Shown: positions 7,628 to 17,010, counted from the first letter of the stretch. The stretch: 64,000 bases of DNA from Methanocorpusculum sp. (GCA_017399555.1 JAFQBW010000063.1:1-64000), one strand, 5' to 3'. The notes: generated by a model not told the origin, from the sequence alone. A program made the numbers and translations.

Positions 7628-8628
7628 AGCGGAATCACCTCAACAATCATACCGTCGTTTGGATAGCGCTCGATGATTTTACGCTCGCCGCCGAACTTGC
7701 GCGGCAGTTTTCTCATCTGCTGCCAGTCCAGCTCAATCGTTCCATCCGGCATCTCCTCATAGTAGCTTCCCGGACGCATCAGTGAGAGAATCATCTCGAG
7801 GTCATCTAACGGGTCCATCACGCCGTACATGATGGTACCGTCGTCGGTAATCATATCGAACGGACGGGCGGAGTTTCTGGCGATGCGCTTTAAGCGTTCG
7901 CGCAGCTGAACCGAGTCCTTGAAGGTGGACGTGCAGTAGTGCACCTTCGGATGGCCGTTGACCTCGCCTGCCCATTTGGTCGAACCCTTAATGGCGTTGC
8001 AGAGCGGGTTAATCGGTTCGAGTTTTCGAAGCCGCATCGCTTCTGCGCAGGCGTCTCCCCACTCGAGCTGGTTGATGTTGAAGAAGTCAAGCGAATCAAA
8101 CAGCGGGAAGAAGTGGCGAAGTCCCTGCAGGGATGGAACCTCGATTCCCACATCGAATCCCATCCGCTTTGCCGCGGCAATCGACTTCGGATACTCCGAC
8201 TCCATAATCGTCGCCCACTCCTCATGCGGCGGGTGCATACGAATCTCGTCAACGCAGGGCTTGAGCGCCGCTAAATCCTCCTCGGTCGGGGCGCGTCCCG
8301 TATAGAGATGGATGTGGTGGTCTTCGCCGAAGTGCTTCTTAAGGGCTGTGCAGAACTCAACAACCCGTTCGATAACAAGGAGCGGCTCGCCGCCGGTAAC
8401 ACCGGTTCCCAGTGCATCCATAATCTCCGCCTCTTCGATAGCCTCTTCCGGCGTTGTGACCTTCTGGTCGTTTGCGAAGATAACATCCACATCCTTTCGT
8501 TCCTCGGAAAGCGGACAGTACCAGCAGGTTCTGTCGCACAGACCGGAGATGAAGAGCACCAGCTTTGCTCCCTGATAGCAGAGCTTGCACCCTTCGGAAA
8601 GGTTTCTCGGGATTTTGTCTTTTGCCAT
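7624..8628 (-). CDS. Radical SAM protein (COG2108, pyruvate formate-lyase activase-related)
   Basis: This 334-residue protein has the CxxxCxxC cluster motif at Cys31-Cys35-Cys38 (GLCDRTCWYCPL) and the GGEPLL SAM-binding motif later. Two further cysteines lie near the N-terminus (GCKLCYQG). It belongs to an archaeal family of unknown substrate. Start and stop codons are tightly packed with LysRS upstream (2 nt gap) and the cis-prenyltransferase downstream (4-nt overlap). The context therefore gives co-transcription but no clear pathway. Confidence 0.85.
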   Translation of the reverse strand: MAKDKIPRNLSEGCKLCYQGAKLVLFISGLCDRTCWYCPLSEERKDVDVIFANDQKVTTPEEAIEEAEIMDALGTGVTGGEPLLVIERVVEFCTALKKHFGEDHHIHLYTGRAPTEEDLAALKPCVDEIRMHPPHEEWATIMESEYPKSIAAAKRMGFDVGIEVPSLQGLRHFFPLFDSLDFFNINQLEWGDACAEAMRLRKLEPINPLCNAIKGSTKWAGEVNGHPKVHYCTSTFKDSVQLRERLKRIARNSARPFDMITDDGTIMYGVMDPLDDLEMILSLMRPGSYYEEMPDGTIELDWQQMRKLPRKFGGERKIIERYPNDGMIVEVIPL

Positions 8629-8630
8629 GA

Positions 8631-10145
8631 TTATGCCATCTGTGCGAGGCGTGCAAGGGTCTCTTCGCGGCCTAATGCCTCTAAGAACCAGCCGAGACGC
8701 GGGCCTCTGTCAGCACCGAGGAAGGCGCGGTAGACTGCGGTGAAGACATCCTTTCCGGAGACTCCGTGTGCCTCTGCTGCGTCATAGACTGCGTTGTGGA
8801 TGATGTCTGCTTTCCATTCGCCGTCCTTGATTGCGGCGGCATAGGCGGCGACTGCGGCCTTCACGTTTGCCGGCTCGTTTGCGGCAACTTCCGGCAGAGT
8901 CTCGGCGATGGCGAACTTGGCGTCTTCTGGGGCATAGCGCTCGAGCCAGATTCTTGCACGGTTTGCCTGGTCGAGGGTTGCTGTTCTGTCGGCGATTTCG
9001 TATCCGCTGCGTTCCAGCATGGAGAAGAGGTCGTCGTCGGTTCTGGCAATCTGGACTACGGTTGTCATGTGACGGAACGGAATTGCAGACTGCGGGGAGT
9101 TAATCTTGGAAAGTTCGTACTCGCGGGAGTCTCCGGCACGGGCTGCACGGTCGTACTCGTCGATTAAGCGTAGGAGTCCCATTCCCGGGTCGAAGGCGAT
9201 GGTCTTGTCCGGCTTGGTCTTGGCGATTAAGAAGCGGAGAACCTCCGGCGGCACGATGTCTAACATGTCGCGGATGGTAAGGACAACACCCTTGGAGGAG
9301 TGCATCTCGCCCTTTCCTTTGAGACTAATCCATTCGTAGGTTACCGGGACCGGCTCGTGGTAGCCGAAGATGTCGCGGGTGATGATTTTTCCGGTGTCGT
9401 AGGAACCTCCCGGCGATGCGTGGTCTTTTCCAAACGGCTCGACGGTGACGCCGTGGACTGCCCATCTCATCGGCCAGTCGACACGCCAGACGAGTTTACC
9501 CTCGCCCTTGGAGTAGTCGGAGACGCCTTCGTGTCCGCACGGGCATTTGTAGGTGACGGTGTGGTTTTCGACGTCGTGGGAGAGAATCTGGGCACGGGAA
9601 ATCTGGCCGCAGTTTCCGCAGATCGGGTAGTACGGGGTCCATCCGTCTTCGAGTTTTCTGCCGGAGACTTTCTCTAAGATTTCCTTAATCTCTTCTGCGT
9701 GGATTAATGCCTGTGCAATCTGCTCGGTGAACATGCCGGAGCGGTATGCTTCGCTGGTTCTGATGACACGCGGGTGGATGTCTAATTCTTCGATTGCGGA
9801 GAGGAATGGTTCGAGGAAGTGTTCTGCGTAGCTTTTGTGTTTTCCGCACGGGCACGGGATGTCGGAGACCGGCCAGCCGATATATTTCTGGTATTCGTCG
9901 GAGAGGAAGGGGTAGACTTTGCGTAAGGGGTCGAAGTCGTCTGCGATGTAGACAAGTTCTGCTTCGGTTCCGCGGGCAAGGAGCGCTTTGTAGATCATGT
10001 CTCCGGTCATGACTTCACGCATGTTTCCGAGGTGGATTGGGCCGGATGGGGTGATTCCGGTTGCCACTCTCTGCGGGGCGTCGGATGGTACCTGAGCAGC
10101 CTTGGCATCTGCCCAGTGGATTTTCTCGTGTACTTTTTCTTCCAT
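8631..10145 (-). CDS. lysS: Lysyl-tRNA synthetase, class I
   Basis: This 504-residue enzyme is the archaeal class I form of LysRS, unrelated to the class II bacterial enzyme. The HIGH-type motif is GPIHLGNMREV and the KMSKS-type motif is KGEMHSSKG. Two zinc-like cysteine clusters, PCPCGKH and CGNCG...CPCGH, are present. I prefer the ATG at 10145, preceded by GGTGA, over a TTG 15 nt upstream. A TATA box lies at 10176-10182. It is the first gene of the lysS-radical SAM-uppS operon. Confidence 0.95.
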   Translation of the reverse strand: MEEKVHEKIHWADAKAAQVPSDAPQRVATGITPSGPIHLGNMREVMTGDMIYKALLARGTEAELVYIADDFDPLRKVYPFLSDEYQKYIGWPVSDIPCPCGKHKSYAEHFLEPFLSAIEELDIHPRVIRTSEAYRSGMFTEQIAQALIHAEEIKEILEKVSGRKLEDGWTPYYPICGNCGQISRAQILSHDVENHTVTYKCPCGHEGVSDYSKGEGKLVWRVDWPMRWAVHGVTVEPFGKDHASPGGSYDTGKIITRDIFGYHEPVPVTYEWISLKGKGEMHSSKGVVLTIRDMLDIVPPEVLRFLIAKTKPDKTIAFDPGMGLLRLIDEYDRAARAGDSREYELSKINSPQSAIPFRHMTTVVQIARTDDDLFSMLERSGYEIADRTATLDQANRARIWLERYAPEDAKFAIAETLPEVAANEPANVKAAVAAYAAAIKDGEWKADIIHNAVYDAAEAHGVSGKDVFTAVYRAFLGADRGPRLGWFLEALGREETLARLAQMA

Positions 10146-10175
10146 ATTGAGTTTCACCAAAAATGGATGTGTCTG

Positions 10176-10182
10176 TATATAT
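10176..10182 (-). promoter_or_regulatory. TATA box of lysS
   Basis: TATATAT sits about 34 nt upstream of the lysS ATG and would give a leader of only a few nucleotides. Confidence 0.5.
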
Positions 10183-10263
10183 GGAACTTATGGAGAGATA
10201 ATACTTCGGAGGAGTTTTCGTTTACGTATCACGACACACAGCAGTTTGAAGGAAAATACTGAG

Positions 10264-10318
10264 TAAAAAAGACGGGTGAAAAAATATTTGAGTGAAGAAC
10301 TCGGTTCCAGAGAACCGA
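10264..10318 (-). terminator. Terminator of the AGCS symporter gene
   Basis: On the minus strand a TCGGTTC/GAACCGA 7-bp stem (10301-10318, loop 4 nt) lies just after the symporter stop. It is followed by two T-rich runs (10279-10284 and 10264-10270). Confidence 0.6.
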
Positions 10319-10337
10319 ACTCATCACGGAACAGGTC

Positions 10338-11813
10338 TTACTGCTTGTCGTCCTTTGGCGGCCAGCAGGTAACACCCTTCTGGCTCGGGAGACAGGACGG
10401 GTCAAAGACCGGCTCTTCAATACCCTCTCCTCTCTGGTCGAAGTAGTCCTTGAGTGCGGCAAATGCGTACTTGCCAAGGAAGAGAATGATTGCGGTGTTG
10501 AAGATACCCATGAGTGCCTGGAAGGTATCTGCTAAGTCCCATGCGAGACCCATGGACATCATGGATGCGAAGAAAACCATAGCGACGATGACAATACGTA
10601 AGACAACAACTGCACCCTTCTTCTCGGTGATGAACTTTAAGTTGGTCTCACTCATCGAGTAGTAGCTGATTAAACTGCTGAATGCGAAAACCAGCATGAA
10701 GACAGAAAGCACGTACGGTGCTGCGGCGCCGAGCATAGTTGCCTCAAGTGCCTCTGCGACAAGCGGGACACCGTTTAAGGTTCCGGCTAAGCCAAGCTCT
10801 GCGAAGTTGTATCCCGGATATGCCTGGTTGGTGTAGATGATGATAACAAATGCGGTTGCGGAACAGACAACAATCGTGTCGATTAAAACACCGACAGACT
10901 GCATCAGACCCTGCTTGACCGGGTGCTTAACATCTGCGGAAGAGGAAACGTTCGGGATAGAACCGATACCTGCTTCGTTGGAGAAGACACCGCGCTTCAG
11001 ACCCCAGAGAATCATCATACCCATACCTCCGCCGACAAACTGCTGAACGCCGAATGCGTAGGAGAAGATGGTCTCGATAACAGCCGGGACCTGGGTGAAG
11101 TTGACTAAGATGACTGCAAGTGCGAGAAGCATCCAGAGGATAGCCATAGTCGGAACAAGCCAGGTGGAAACTCTTGCGACTCTCTTGATACCGCCGAAGA
11201 CAATAAGTGCGGCAAGGACAGTCAGGATGACAGCGAAGACGATTGCAAACTCTGAACCGAATGCAGTCTGGAGTGCGTTGGATGCCTGGTTTGCCTGAAC
11301 ACCGACGAACATCAGACCGTAGGTGACGATGACAAGAAGTGCCATAAAGATTGCAAACTTCGGCTTTCCAAGACCGTTCTTGACATAGTATGCCGGACCG
11401 CCGTGGAAGTAACCGTCACCCTTCTTCTCCTTGAAGATCTGACCGACAGTACACTCGATGAAACTGGTTGCTGCACCAATGCAGGCAAAAATCCACATCC
11501 AGAAGACAGCTCCCGGACCTCCCATAACAACTGCTGCGGCGACACCAGCGATGTTACCGACACCAATTCTTGCACCCATACTGGTACAGAATGCCTGGAA
11601 GGAAGAGATGGTCTGCTTTCCTTTCTTTTCTTTAATACCGGTGAAGGCAACTCTGCATGCCTCACCAAGTCTGTTCAGCTGAACACCTTTGGTTCTGATG
11701 GTAAAGTAGAGACCTAAACCAATCAGGAACACGAATGCAAGATACCATGCATAGGTGTTGACAACTGAGTTGACGCTTGCGATAGCGTCGTTGATAGCCT
11801 CAAAGAAACTCAT
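10338..11813 (-). CDS. Sodium:alanine/glycine symporter (AGCS family)
   Basis: This 491-residue multi-pass membrane protein matches the AGCS (AlsT/DagA) family, which imports alanine or glycine with sodium. Family signatures are GARIGVGNIAGVAAAVVMGG followed by PGAVFWMW, and FSNEAGIGSIPNVSSSAD. About ten hydrophobic segments are evident. It stands alone with its own terminator. A duplicated 9-mer upstream of its TATA region (11849-11874) suggests specific regulation. Amino-acid uptake fits a partly heterotrophic methanogen. Confidence 0.92.
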   Translation of the reverse strand: MSFFEAINDAIASVNSVVNTYAWYLAFVFLIGLGLYFTIRTKGVQLNRLGEACRVAFTGIKEKKGKQTISSFQAFCTSMGARIGVGNIAGVAAAVVMGGPGAVFWMWIFACIGAATSFIECTVGQIFKEKKGDGYFHGGPAYYVKNGLGKPKFAIFMALLVIVTYGLMFVGVQANQASNALQTAFGSEFAIVFAVILTVLAALIVFGGIKRVARVSTWLVPTMAILWMLLALAVILVNFTQVPAVIETIFSYAFGVQQFVGGGMGMMILWGLKRGVFSNEAGIGSIPNVSSSADVKHPVKQGLMQSVGVLIDTIVVCSATAFVIIIYTNQAYPGYNFAELGLAGTLNGVPLVAEALEATMLGAAAPYVLSVFMLVFAFSSLISYYSMSETNLKFITEKKGAVVVLRIVIVAMVFFASMMSMGLAWDLADTFQALMGIFNTAIILFLGKYAFAALKDYFDQRGEGIEEPVFDPSCLPSQKGVTCWPPKDDKQ

Positions 11814-11848
11814 GCGCTAAATTGTTTCTGATTATAAGATAATTAATG

Positions 11849-11874
11849 TATGGTTACGCCTGAGTTATGGTTAC
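11849..11874. promoter_or_regulatory. Direct repeat TATGGTTAC x2, 17-bp period, upstream of the symporter
   Basis: TATGGTTAC occurs at 11849-11857 and 11866-11874. A TATA-like CTTATAAT lies at 11831-11838 between the repeats and the symporter start at 11813. The repeats sit just upstream of the core promoter, where an archaeal activator or Lrp-type regulator could bind. Confidence 0.35.
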
Positions 11875-11884
11875 TCAAAAATGA

Positions 11885-12202
11885 TTAGAGAGAATCCAGG
11901 GAAACGCCGAGGAAATCGTCCGCGTTTGTGGATTCGGCGATGCCGAAGGCGGAAAATGCCGCACGGGAATCAAGAGAGTTTGCGGCTTCTGCAACATAAT
12001 CCAGGATATCGACCGATAACTCGCGCTTTGCTTTGCTTGCCCGAAGCTGTTCGACCAAGGTGCGCATCGTTTCCGGGGATTCGTTTCTGAGTTTGGCAAG
12101 CGAGATGACACACAGATATATTCTGGTGAGATTCCTGTCAGTACCCGTAATGGTATCGAAGAACGCCTTGATGACCTGAGCCTGATAGACCTCGCTTCCC
12201 AT
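11885..12202 (-). CDS. Hypothetical protein, small and helical
   Basis: I do not recognise this 105-residue protein. It appears mostly alpha-helical (QVIKAFFDTITG, TMRTLVEQLRASKAK, VDILDYVAEAANSL), soluble, with no cysteine motif except one Cys. The ATG at 12202 is preceded by an AT-rich region with a TATA-like AATTATATTA about 35 nt upstream. Composition matches its neighbours. It lies downstream of the Obg-like GTPase gene on the same strand, separated by 38 nt. Confidence 0.6.
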   Translation of the reverse strand: MGSEVYQAQVIKAFFDTITGTDRNLTRIYLCVISLAKLRNESPETMRTLVEQLRASKAKRELSVDILDYVAEAANSLDSRAAFSAFGIAESTNADDFLGVSLDSL

Positions 12203-12240
12203 AGATATTCTATACTTACGTTTTATTTCCTAATATAATT

Positions 12241-13416
12241 TTACTTGGCGGTGCTGACAATCTTGATGACATCGCCGTGTTTGAGTTCCGCGGAGTCTTT
12301 AATCCGCATCTTGCTCTTTGCATCGACTGCATAGAGGAAGCCGTTTCCGATATCGGTGTGGATGCGGAAGGCTAAGTCACGCGGGGTTGTTCCCTTCGGA
12401 AGCAGGAGTGCATCGGGGAGGACGACGCCTTTTGCGTTGCAGTATTTTCCTTCATCTTCGACCGGGTAGACGATAATCATGCCGAGTTCTTCAAAGACGA
12501 CTTTGTTTAAGGTGTCCTGTACGCCGGTGCTGCCGAGCTTTTTCATGTTCTCGGCAATCATGGTAAGCGCTTTTACCTGCGGGGCGGAGAGTTTTGCGCC
12601 TTCGACCGGAGCAAAGGAGGCGTCTCCCGGGAGGTAGCGGAGGAGTTTTCCCGATGCGGCGGACTTTAAGGCAAGCTCTCCCGCGGCGATTGTCGGAACT
12701 GCGCCCATCTCTTTGAGGGCGGCGAGGTTTTCCTCGGATGCCTGGTCTGCTTTGTTTGCGGCGATAATCATCGGTTTGGAGACGCGAAGGAGCACTGCGG
12801 CAAGTTCGGCGATTTCCTCTTCGGTTGCTTTTGCGAGGTTGATGCCGCATTCATCGACGGCTTCGCGGATTTCAACCGGGCTGATGCGAAGGCCGGCGAG
12901 TGCTCCGCCGAGGAGGTCGATTAAGACCGGTTCTCTGTTCTGTGCCTGGCGGACTAACCGCGGGAGGTGTTTCTGGATGATGCCTGCCATCCACATGGCG
13001 AATTCGTATCTGAGGAATTCGACATCTTCCTTCGGGTTTCTGGTGCCGATGTCAACCGGGTTTCCTTCGGCGTCGGTGCTTCCGGATGCGTCGACGACCT
13101 GGATGATGGCGTCAGCCTCGCGGAGGTTGTCTAAGAACTGGTTTCCAAGTCCGCGGCCTAAGTGTGCGTCCGGGACAAGTCCTGCGACGTCTAAGAGTTC
13201 AACCGGGGTGAAGCGGACGCCGTCCACGCACTGGGTGCAGGTGTCTGCAACGCCTAACTCTTTGCAGGGACATGCCGAGCGCACGTAGGCGACACCTTTG
13301 TTCGCGTCAATAGTTGTGAAGGGGTAGTTTGCAATCTCTACATTTGCGAGGGTTAATGATTTGAAGAACGTCGATTTGCCGCAGTTCGGCTTTCCGGCGA
13401 GAGCGATAAGCAACAT
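12241..13416 (-). CDS. Obg/YchF-type GTP-binding protein with TGS domain
   Basis: This 391-residue GTPase begins with Walker A ALAGKPNCGKSTFF and has the switch region NYPFTTID. The DxxG motif is LLDVAGLV and the base-recognition motif is ANKAD. The last about 70 residues form a TGS domain (VVLPDALLLPKGTTPRDLAF). An internal cysteine-rich insert, RSACPCKELGVADTCTQC, typifies the archaeal Obg-like family. It probably acts on ribosomes or translation factors. The ATG at 13416 follows a TATA-like CAATATAGGA. Confidence 0.92.
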   Translation of the reverse strand: MLLIALAGKPNCGKSTFFKSLTLANVEIANYPFTTIDANKGVAYVRSACPCKELGVADTCTQCVDGVRFTPVELLDVAGLVPDAHLGRGLGNQFLDNLREADAIIQVVDASGSTDAEGNPVDIGTRNPKEDVEFLRYEFAMWMAGIIQKHLPRLVRQAQNREPVLIDLLGGALAGLRISPVEIREAVDECGINLAKATEEEIAELAAVLLRVSKPMIIAANKADQASEENLAALKEMGAVPTIAAGELALKSAASGKLLRYLPGDASFAPVEGAKLSAPQVKALTMIAENMKKLGSTGVQDTLNKVVFEELGMIIVYPVEDEGKYCNAKGVVLPDALLLPKGTTPRDLAFRIHTDIGNGFLYAVDAKSKMRIKDSAELKHGDVIKIVSTAK

Positions 13417-13536
13417 GATGATATCCTATATTGAGTATGTGTATGAATGGGTTTGGGGAATAGTTATGTCTTGTGTGTGGGACGTGATGGGTGCGGATGC
13501 TGGTAAAAAGAGATTTATCTATACTATATGCCCGGT

Positions 13537-14229
13537 TTATTTCCGCTTAACCCCGGTCATATTCGCCCCGCCAAGTTCAGCCCCTTCCAGATTTGCGCCG
13601 CGTAAATCCGCCATCCACAAATCCGCACTTTCCAGATGGGCATACGATAAATCCGCATCCCGCAGATTCACCTGCCGCAAATCCGCTCCTTCCAGATGCG
13701 CATACGACAGATTCGCTCCCGACAAATCAAGCCCGGCAAGAGACACCTCTTCTAAGTACGCACCGTAAAGCCGCACATTACTGTTCTCCTCGCAAAGCTT
13801 TGCCGCATACCACGGATTCCAGACATCTGATCCCATCTTCAAAAGCTCAAGCTGAACCGCATCAAACTTTACCTTTCCTGCCGGCTCGAAATGCGCCGAA
13901 TCAGGGTTTGCACCTTCCAGATTTGCGCCGCCCAAGTATGCCCGCCAGAGATTTGCGGAAAAGAGATTTGCACCTTCCAGATTCGCATCCTTCAGATACG
14001 AGTAGGAAAGGTCTGCCCCCTGCAGGGACGCAAACCGCAGGTCTGCACCTTCCAGATTCAGATAGGATAAATCCGCGCCGTCTAAATGAGCCCCGAAAAC
14101 ATTTGTCCCCCGCAGATGCTGTGTCTCCTTCAAATGTGCCGCATACCAGCGGTTCCATGCGGCAACATCCGCCGCCTTCACCGAAGAGACCAGCAGTTCA
14201 TACTGCTTTGCATCAAGCCGGGACTTCAT
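13537..14229 (-). CDS. Pentapeptide-repeat protein, internally duplicated
   Basis: This 230-residue protein is built from two similar halves. Each starts with a short helical segment (AADVAAWNRWYAAHLKE and GSDVWNPWYAAKLCE) and continues into A(D/N)LxxA-type pentapeptide repeats such as ANLEGANLFSANL and ADLRQVNLRDADL. Such repeats fold as a right-handed quadrilateral beta-helix; some members mimic DNA, but no function can be assigned here. The start at 14229 is supported by a TATA box about 27 nt upstream. An in-frame ATG much further up lies inside the permease gene. Confidence 0.88.
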   Translation of the reverse strand: MKSRLDAKQYELLVSSVKAADVAAWNRWYAAHLKETQHLRGTNVFGAHLDGADLSYLNLEGADLRFASLQGADLSYSYLKDANLEGANLFSANLWRAYLGGANLEGANPDSAHFEPAGKVKFDAVQLELLKMGSDVWNPWYAAKLCEENSNVRLYGAYLEEVSLAGLDLSGANLSYAHLEGADLRQVNLRDADLSYAHLESADLWMADLRGANLEGAELGGANMTGVKRK

Positions 14230-14251
14230 ATCAATACATTGTCCCGCAGGA

Positions 14252-14260
14252 TTATAAATA
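14252..14260 (-). promoter_or_regulatory. TATA box of the pentapeptide-repeat gene
   Basis: On the minus strand TATTTATAA is centred about 27 nt upstream of the ATG at 14229, predicting a leaderless transcript. It lies in the short gap between this gene and the permease. Confidence 0.55.
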
Positions 14261-14267
14261 TGGATGG

Positions 14268-15773
14268 TTACTGCAGAAGATAGCGCTTCGACTCTCCGCC
14301 CGCAGAGACCTGAAGTGCTGCACGGTCGCGGGAAAGGGTAAGGGTTACCGCGCCCTCGGCATCTGCCCGCTCCTCGGTTTCTTTGGCAATTGCTGAGACC
14401 TGCAGGCGGTTGAGCGTCCAAAGCTTTCCGCACTCCTGCACGAAATCATAGACCGCGGTACGTTCCAGAACCGCGGATTTGCGGTGCGGGATGCCGATTT
14501 TAAACAGCATGCCAAGAAGGACCGCAGTAATTGAACCTGCGGTCAGCGGGGAAGCGAAGAACAGCGCCGCCCATGCCGGAAGGTCCGCGTACAGGAAGGG
14601 GCAGAATCCGGAGGAGACGCCGATTAGAATCGGCAGAAGAACCGCAAACGTCCGGCGGGTATCCAGCATCCGCGAGGACAGGCTCTGGATGCCGCCAATC
14701 ATAACAAAGACAATCGCGTACAGCAGGACTGCGCCTAAGACCGGGCGCGGCAGGATGCGGAATACCCAGGCAACAACCGGCATGAAGCCGAAGAGGATTA
14801 AGAGAAGCCCAACCCCCACACCGATTTTCCGCGAGGCAATTCCGGTGCTTACCACAAGGCCCGCATCCGAAGATGATGTTCCAACACCGATTCCGCCGAG
14901 TGCGCCGGTTAGAGACAGACCTGCTCCTTCCAGCAGGAGGCCGCGGGATAAGGTGTTTCGGTCGCCTTTTCCGGTGTAGGAGGAAAGCAGCGTCAGGTTT
15001 CCGGCGGTCTTCATGATGATGCAGACAACACCGATTAAAAACGGCACAAGAAGGGCGGCATCAAAGGTGTAGCCAAAGAGAAATGCCGGCGTTGGAATCG
15101 CGAAAAGCGCAAGGTCTGCCGCCTCGGCGAGGACGTCGCCGGAAAAGACGCCGAGGATAACCGCGGTCACGCATCCAAGGGCCATTCCAAGGATGGTGGA
15201 GTAGAATTTGCAGAAGCGCGGCTTTGCGATGCTGAAAAGGATGATGGAAAGCAGCGTTACCGCGCCGACGACCGCGGATGCCGGGTCGAGCGGACTGCCG
15301 TTCGTGCTTCCGAAAAACAGCGGAAAGGCTGTCGGAATTATGGCGATTCCAAGCAGGAAGAGGACAACGCCTGTTACCTCCTCCGGGAATATCCGGCGGA
15401 AGAAGCGGGTAAAGCGGCTGACGAGCATCTCAAGAAGCCCGGAGAGGATAAGCATGCCTGATAGAAGCGGGATGCCGCCAGCTCCCGCGGCGAGAACGGA
15501 GGCTGGAAGATAGGAGGAATTCGGGATAATCGGCATGGGAAATCCCGTCCCGAACCGCTTTGAGGACAGCAGAAGGGTTGCGAATCCGCAGCCGATTAAG
15601 GTCAGGCTGATGAGGTTTGCCGTCATGTCCGCCGTCCCGCAGACCGCAGCACTGATGATTACCGGGTAGGTCATATAGACAGCAATCGCAAACAGGTGCT
15701 GGATTACCGAGAGCAGAAGGGTTCCTTTCGGAATCGCATCATCAGTATTGTACACCGGCGGTTCATCAGCCAT
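14268..15773 (-). CDS. NCS2-family nucleobase (uracil/xanthine) permease with C-terminal extension
   Basis: This 501-residue membrane transporter matches the nucleobase:cation symporter-2 family. Motifs include PMPIIPNSSYLP and the helix-10 region GGIGVGTSSSDAGLVVSTGIA. About 12-14 hydrophobic segments are present. After the last membrane helix a soluble tail of about 70 residues (VYDFVQECGKLWTLNRLQVS onward) extends beyond the usual family end. The start at 15773 is chosen because the upstream in-frame sequence is poorly conserved-looking. The substrate is not readable from sequence. Confidence 0.85.
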   Translation of the reverse strand: MADEPPVYNTDDAIPKGTLLLSVIQHLFAIAVYMTYPVIISAAVCGTADMTANLISLTLIGCGFATLLLSSKRFGTGFPMPIIPNSSYLPASVLAAGAGGIPLLSGMLILSGLLEMLVSRFTRFFRRIFPEEVTGVVLFLLGIAIIPTAFPLFFGSTNGSPLDPASAVVGAVTLLSIILFSIAKPRFCKFYSTILGMALGCVTAVILGVFSGDVLAEAADLALFAIPTPAFLFGYTFDAALLVPFLIGVVCIIMKTAGNLTLLSSYTGKGDRNTLSRGLLLEGAGLSLTGALGGIGVGTSSSDAGLVVSTGIASRKIGVGVGLLLILFGFMPVVAWVFRILPRPVLGAVLLYAIVFVMIGGIQSLSSRMLDTRRTFAVLLPILIGVSSGFCPFLYADLPAWAALFFASPLTAGSITAVLLGMLFKIGIPHRKSAVLERTAVYDFVQECGKLWTLNRLQVSAIAKETEERADAEGAVTLTLSRDRAALQVSAGGESKRYLLQ

Positions 15774-15866
15774 AGTACTCTTAGATATGCGGTTTGCAAA
15801 AGAAATACCTGACGAAAATTCCGCCACCGAAGGATATTTCCCGTCTGACGCTGATTACTCTGTAGG

Positions 15867-16964
15867 ATGTATCAGAAAGACGAGTTTCTCTCCCGTATCC
15901 GGGAGCAGATTGCATCGGAAGAGAAGTATTCCGCGATTCTTGACGAAGCGCCGGGGAAGTTTGCCCGTTCAAGGAAGTTCCTGCTTATCCCGCTGGTGTT
16001 CTATCTGGTCGCGGTTTTTCTCTCGGTTCTGCGTGACCATACGCTGGAAAATGTTCTGGTGCTGTGGATTTGCTCGGTCTTTATTCTCTATATGGTGAAC
16101 TTTTTCATCATGATGATTCCGTCGTTCGGTTCAGACGCGGACATTAAAATCATCGACAAACCGATTCCGGAGTTAATCCGTGATTTCCTGCGGCTCGCCA
16201 ATATCGTAAAGACGGTGAATAAGAATAAAATCACGATTGTCGAGTTCTTCTGGAATGCGTTTATCATTAATACGAAAGCACTTGCCCGCGGGTTTTCGCT
16301 GCTGTTTGTCTCGAATGTGTTCTGCGCAGCAGTTCTTTTTGCGATGGGGACGATGCACTGGACGACGTTTCTGATTCTTGCAGGACAGACGGCAGTTATT
16401 GTTCTGATGTACTGGAAAATCGTTAAGGCCGTGCCGGGCACTCCCGGATTTTTTACGAAGTACGGGATTCCTGAGGAGCGGATGGGAATTGCCAAGGGAG
16501 TTCATGTGTGGCTGTCGATTGGAATTTTCAGTGTGCTGACGGTGGTGATTCTCATCGGCGGTATGATGCTTCCGGGAATGACGCTCGGAGATTATCTTTC
16601 CGATGTGACGCTGATGCCGGTTGAGTACCCGATTATGCTTGCGGCAACGCTTGTTCTGCTTGGGCTGTGGATGCGGTATATGAATGGTGTTGACAGCGCA
16701 AAGGTGATGCGGCGGATGAATCTGACGCACCTGTCGGTTTTGAAGTCCGACCTTCTGCCGGCAGCAGAGAAGGCGGAGGGAGAAGAGCTTTCGGCACTGA
16801 AAAGACGCTTTATTCTTCTGTCGATGAATAAGCTGATTGTGCAGGAGTTTTTCCACCGGTTTCCGGTGTATGCGCTGATGCCGAATATTGTAATCGTCGC
16901 GGATAAGGGGGCGCAGGAGATGCTGAATAACGGCGAGGATAAGAAGCTTACCGAGCTTCTATAA
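15867..16964 (+). CDS. Multi-pass membrane protein of unknown function
   Basis: I do not recognise this 365-residue protein. It has a short soluble N-terminus and about seven hydrophobic segments, for example FLLIPLVFYLVAVFLSVL near residue 38, FSLLFVSNVFCAAVLFAMG and LSIGIFSVLTVVILIGGMML. The C-terminus is soluble, charged and about 90 residues long. No transporter or enzyme motif is visible. It is divergent from the NCS2 permease and lies 46 nt before the peptide deformylase gene on the same strand. Confidence 0.75.
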   Translation: MYQKDEFLSRIREQIASEEKYSAILDEAPGKFARSRKFLLIPLVFYLVAVFLSVLRDHTLENVLVLWICSVFILYMVNFFIMMIPSFGSDADIKIIDKPIPELIRDFLRLANIVKTVNKNKITIVEFFWNAFIINTKALARGFSLLFVSNVFCAAVLFAMGTMHWTTFLILAGQTAVIVLMYWKIVKAVPGTPGFFTKYGIPEERMGIAKGVHVWLSIGIFSVLTVVILIGGMMLPGMTLGDYLSDVTLMPVEYPIMLAATLVLLGLWMRYMNGVDSAKVMRRMNLTHLSVLKSDLLPAAEKAEGEELSALKRRFILLSMNKLIVQEFFHRFPVYALMPNIVIVADKGAQEMLNNGEDKKLTELL

Positions 16965-17010
16965 TTTTTTTGCCGCCACAATTAAAACTCAACAAAAGAA
17001 ATACCATAGT

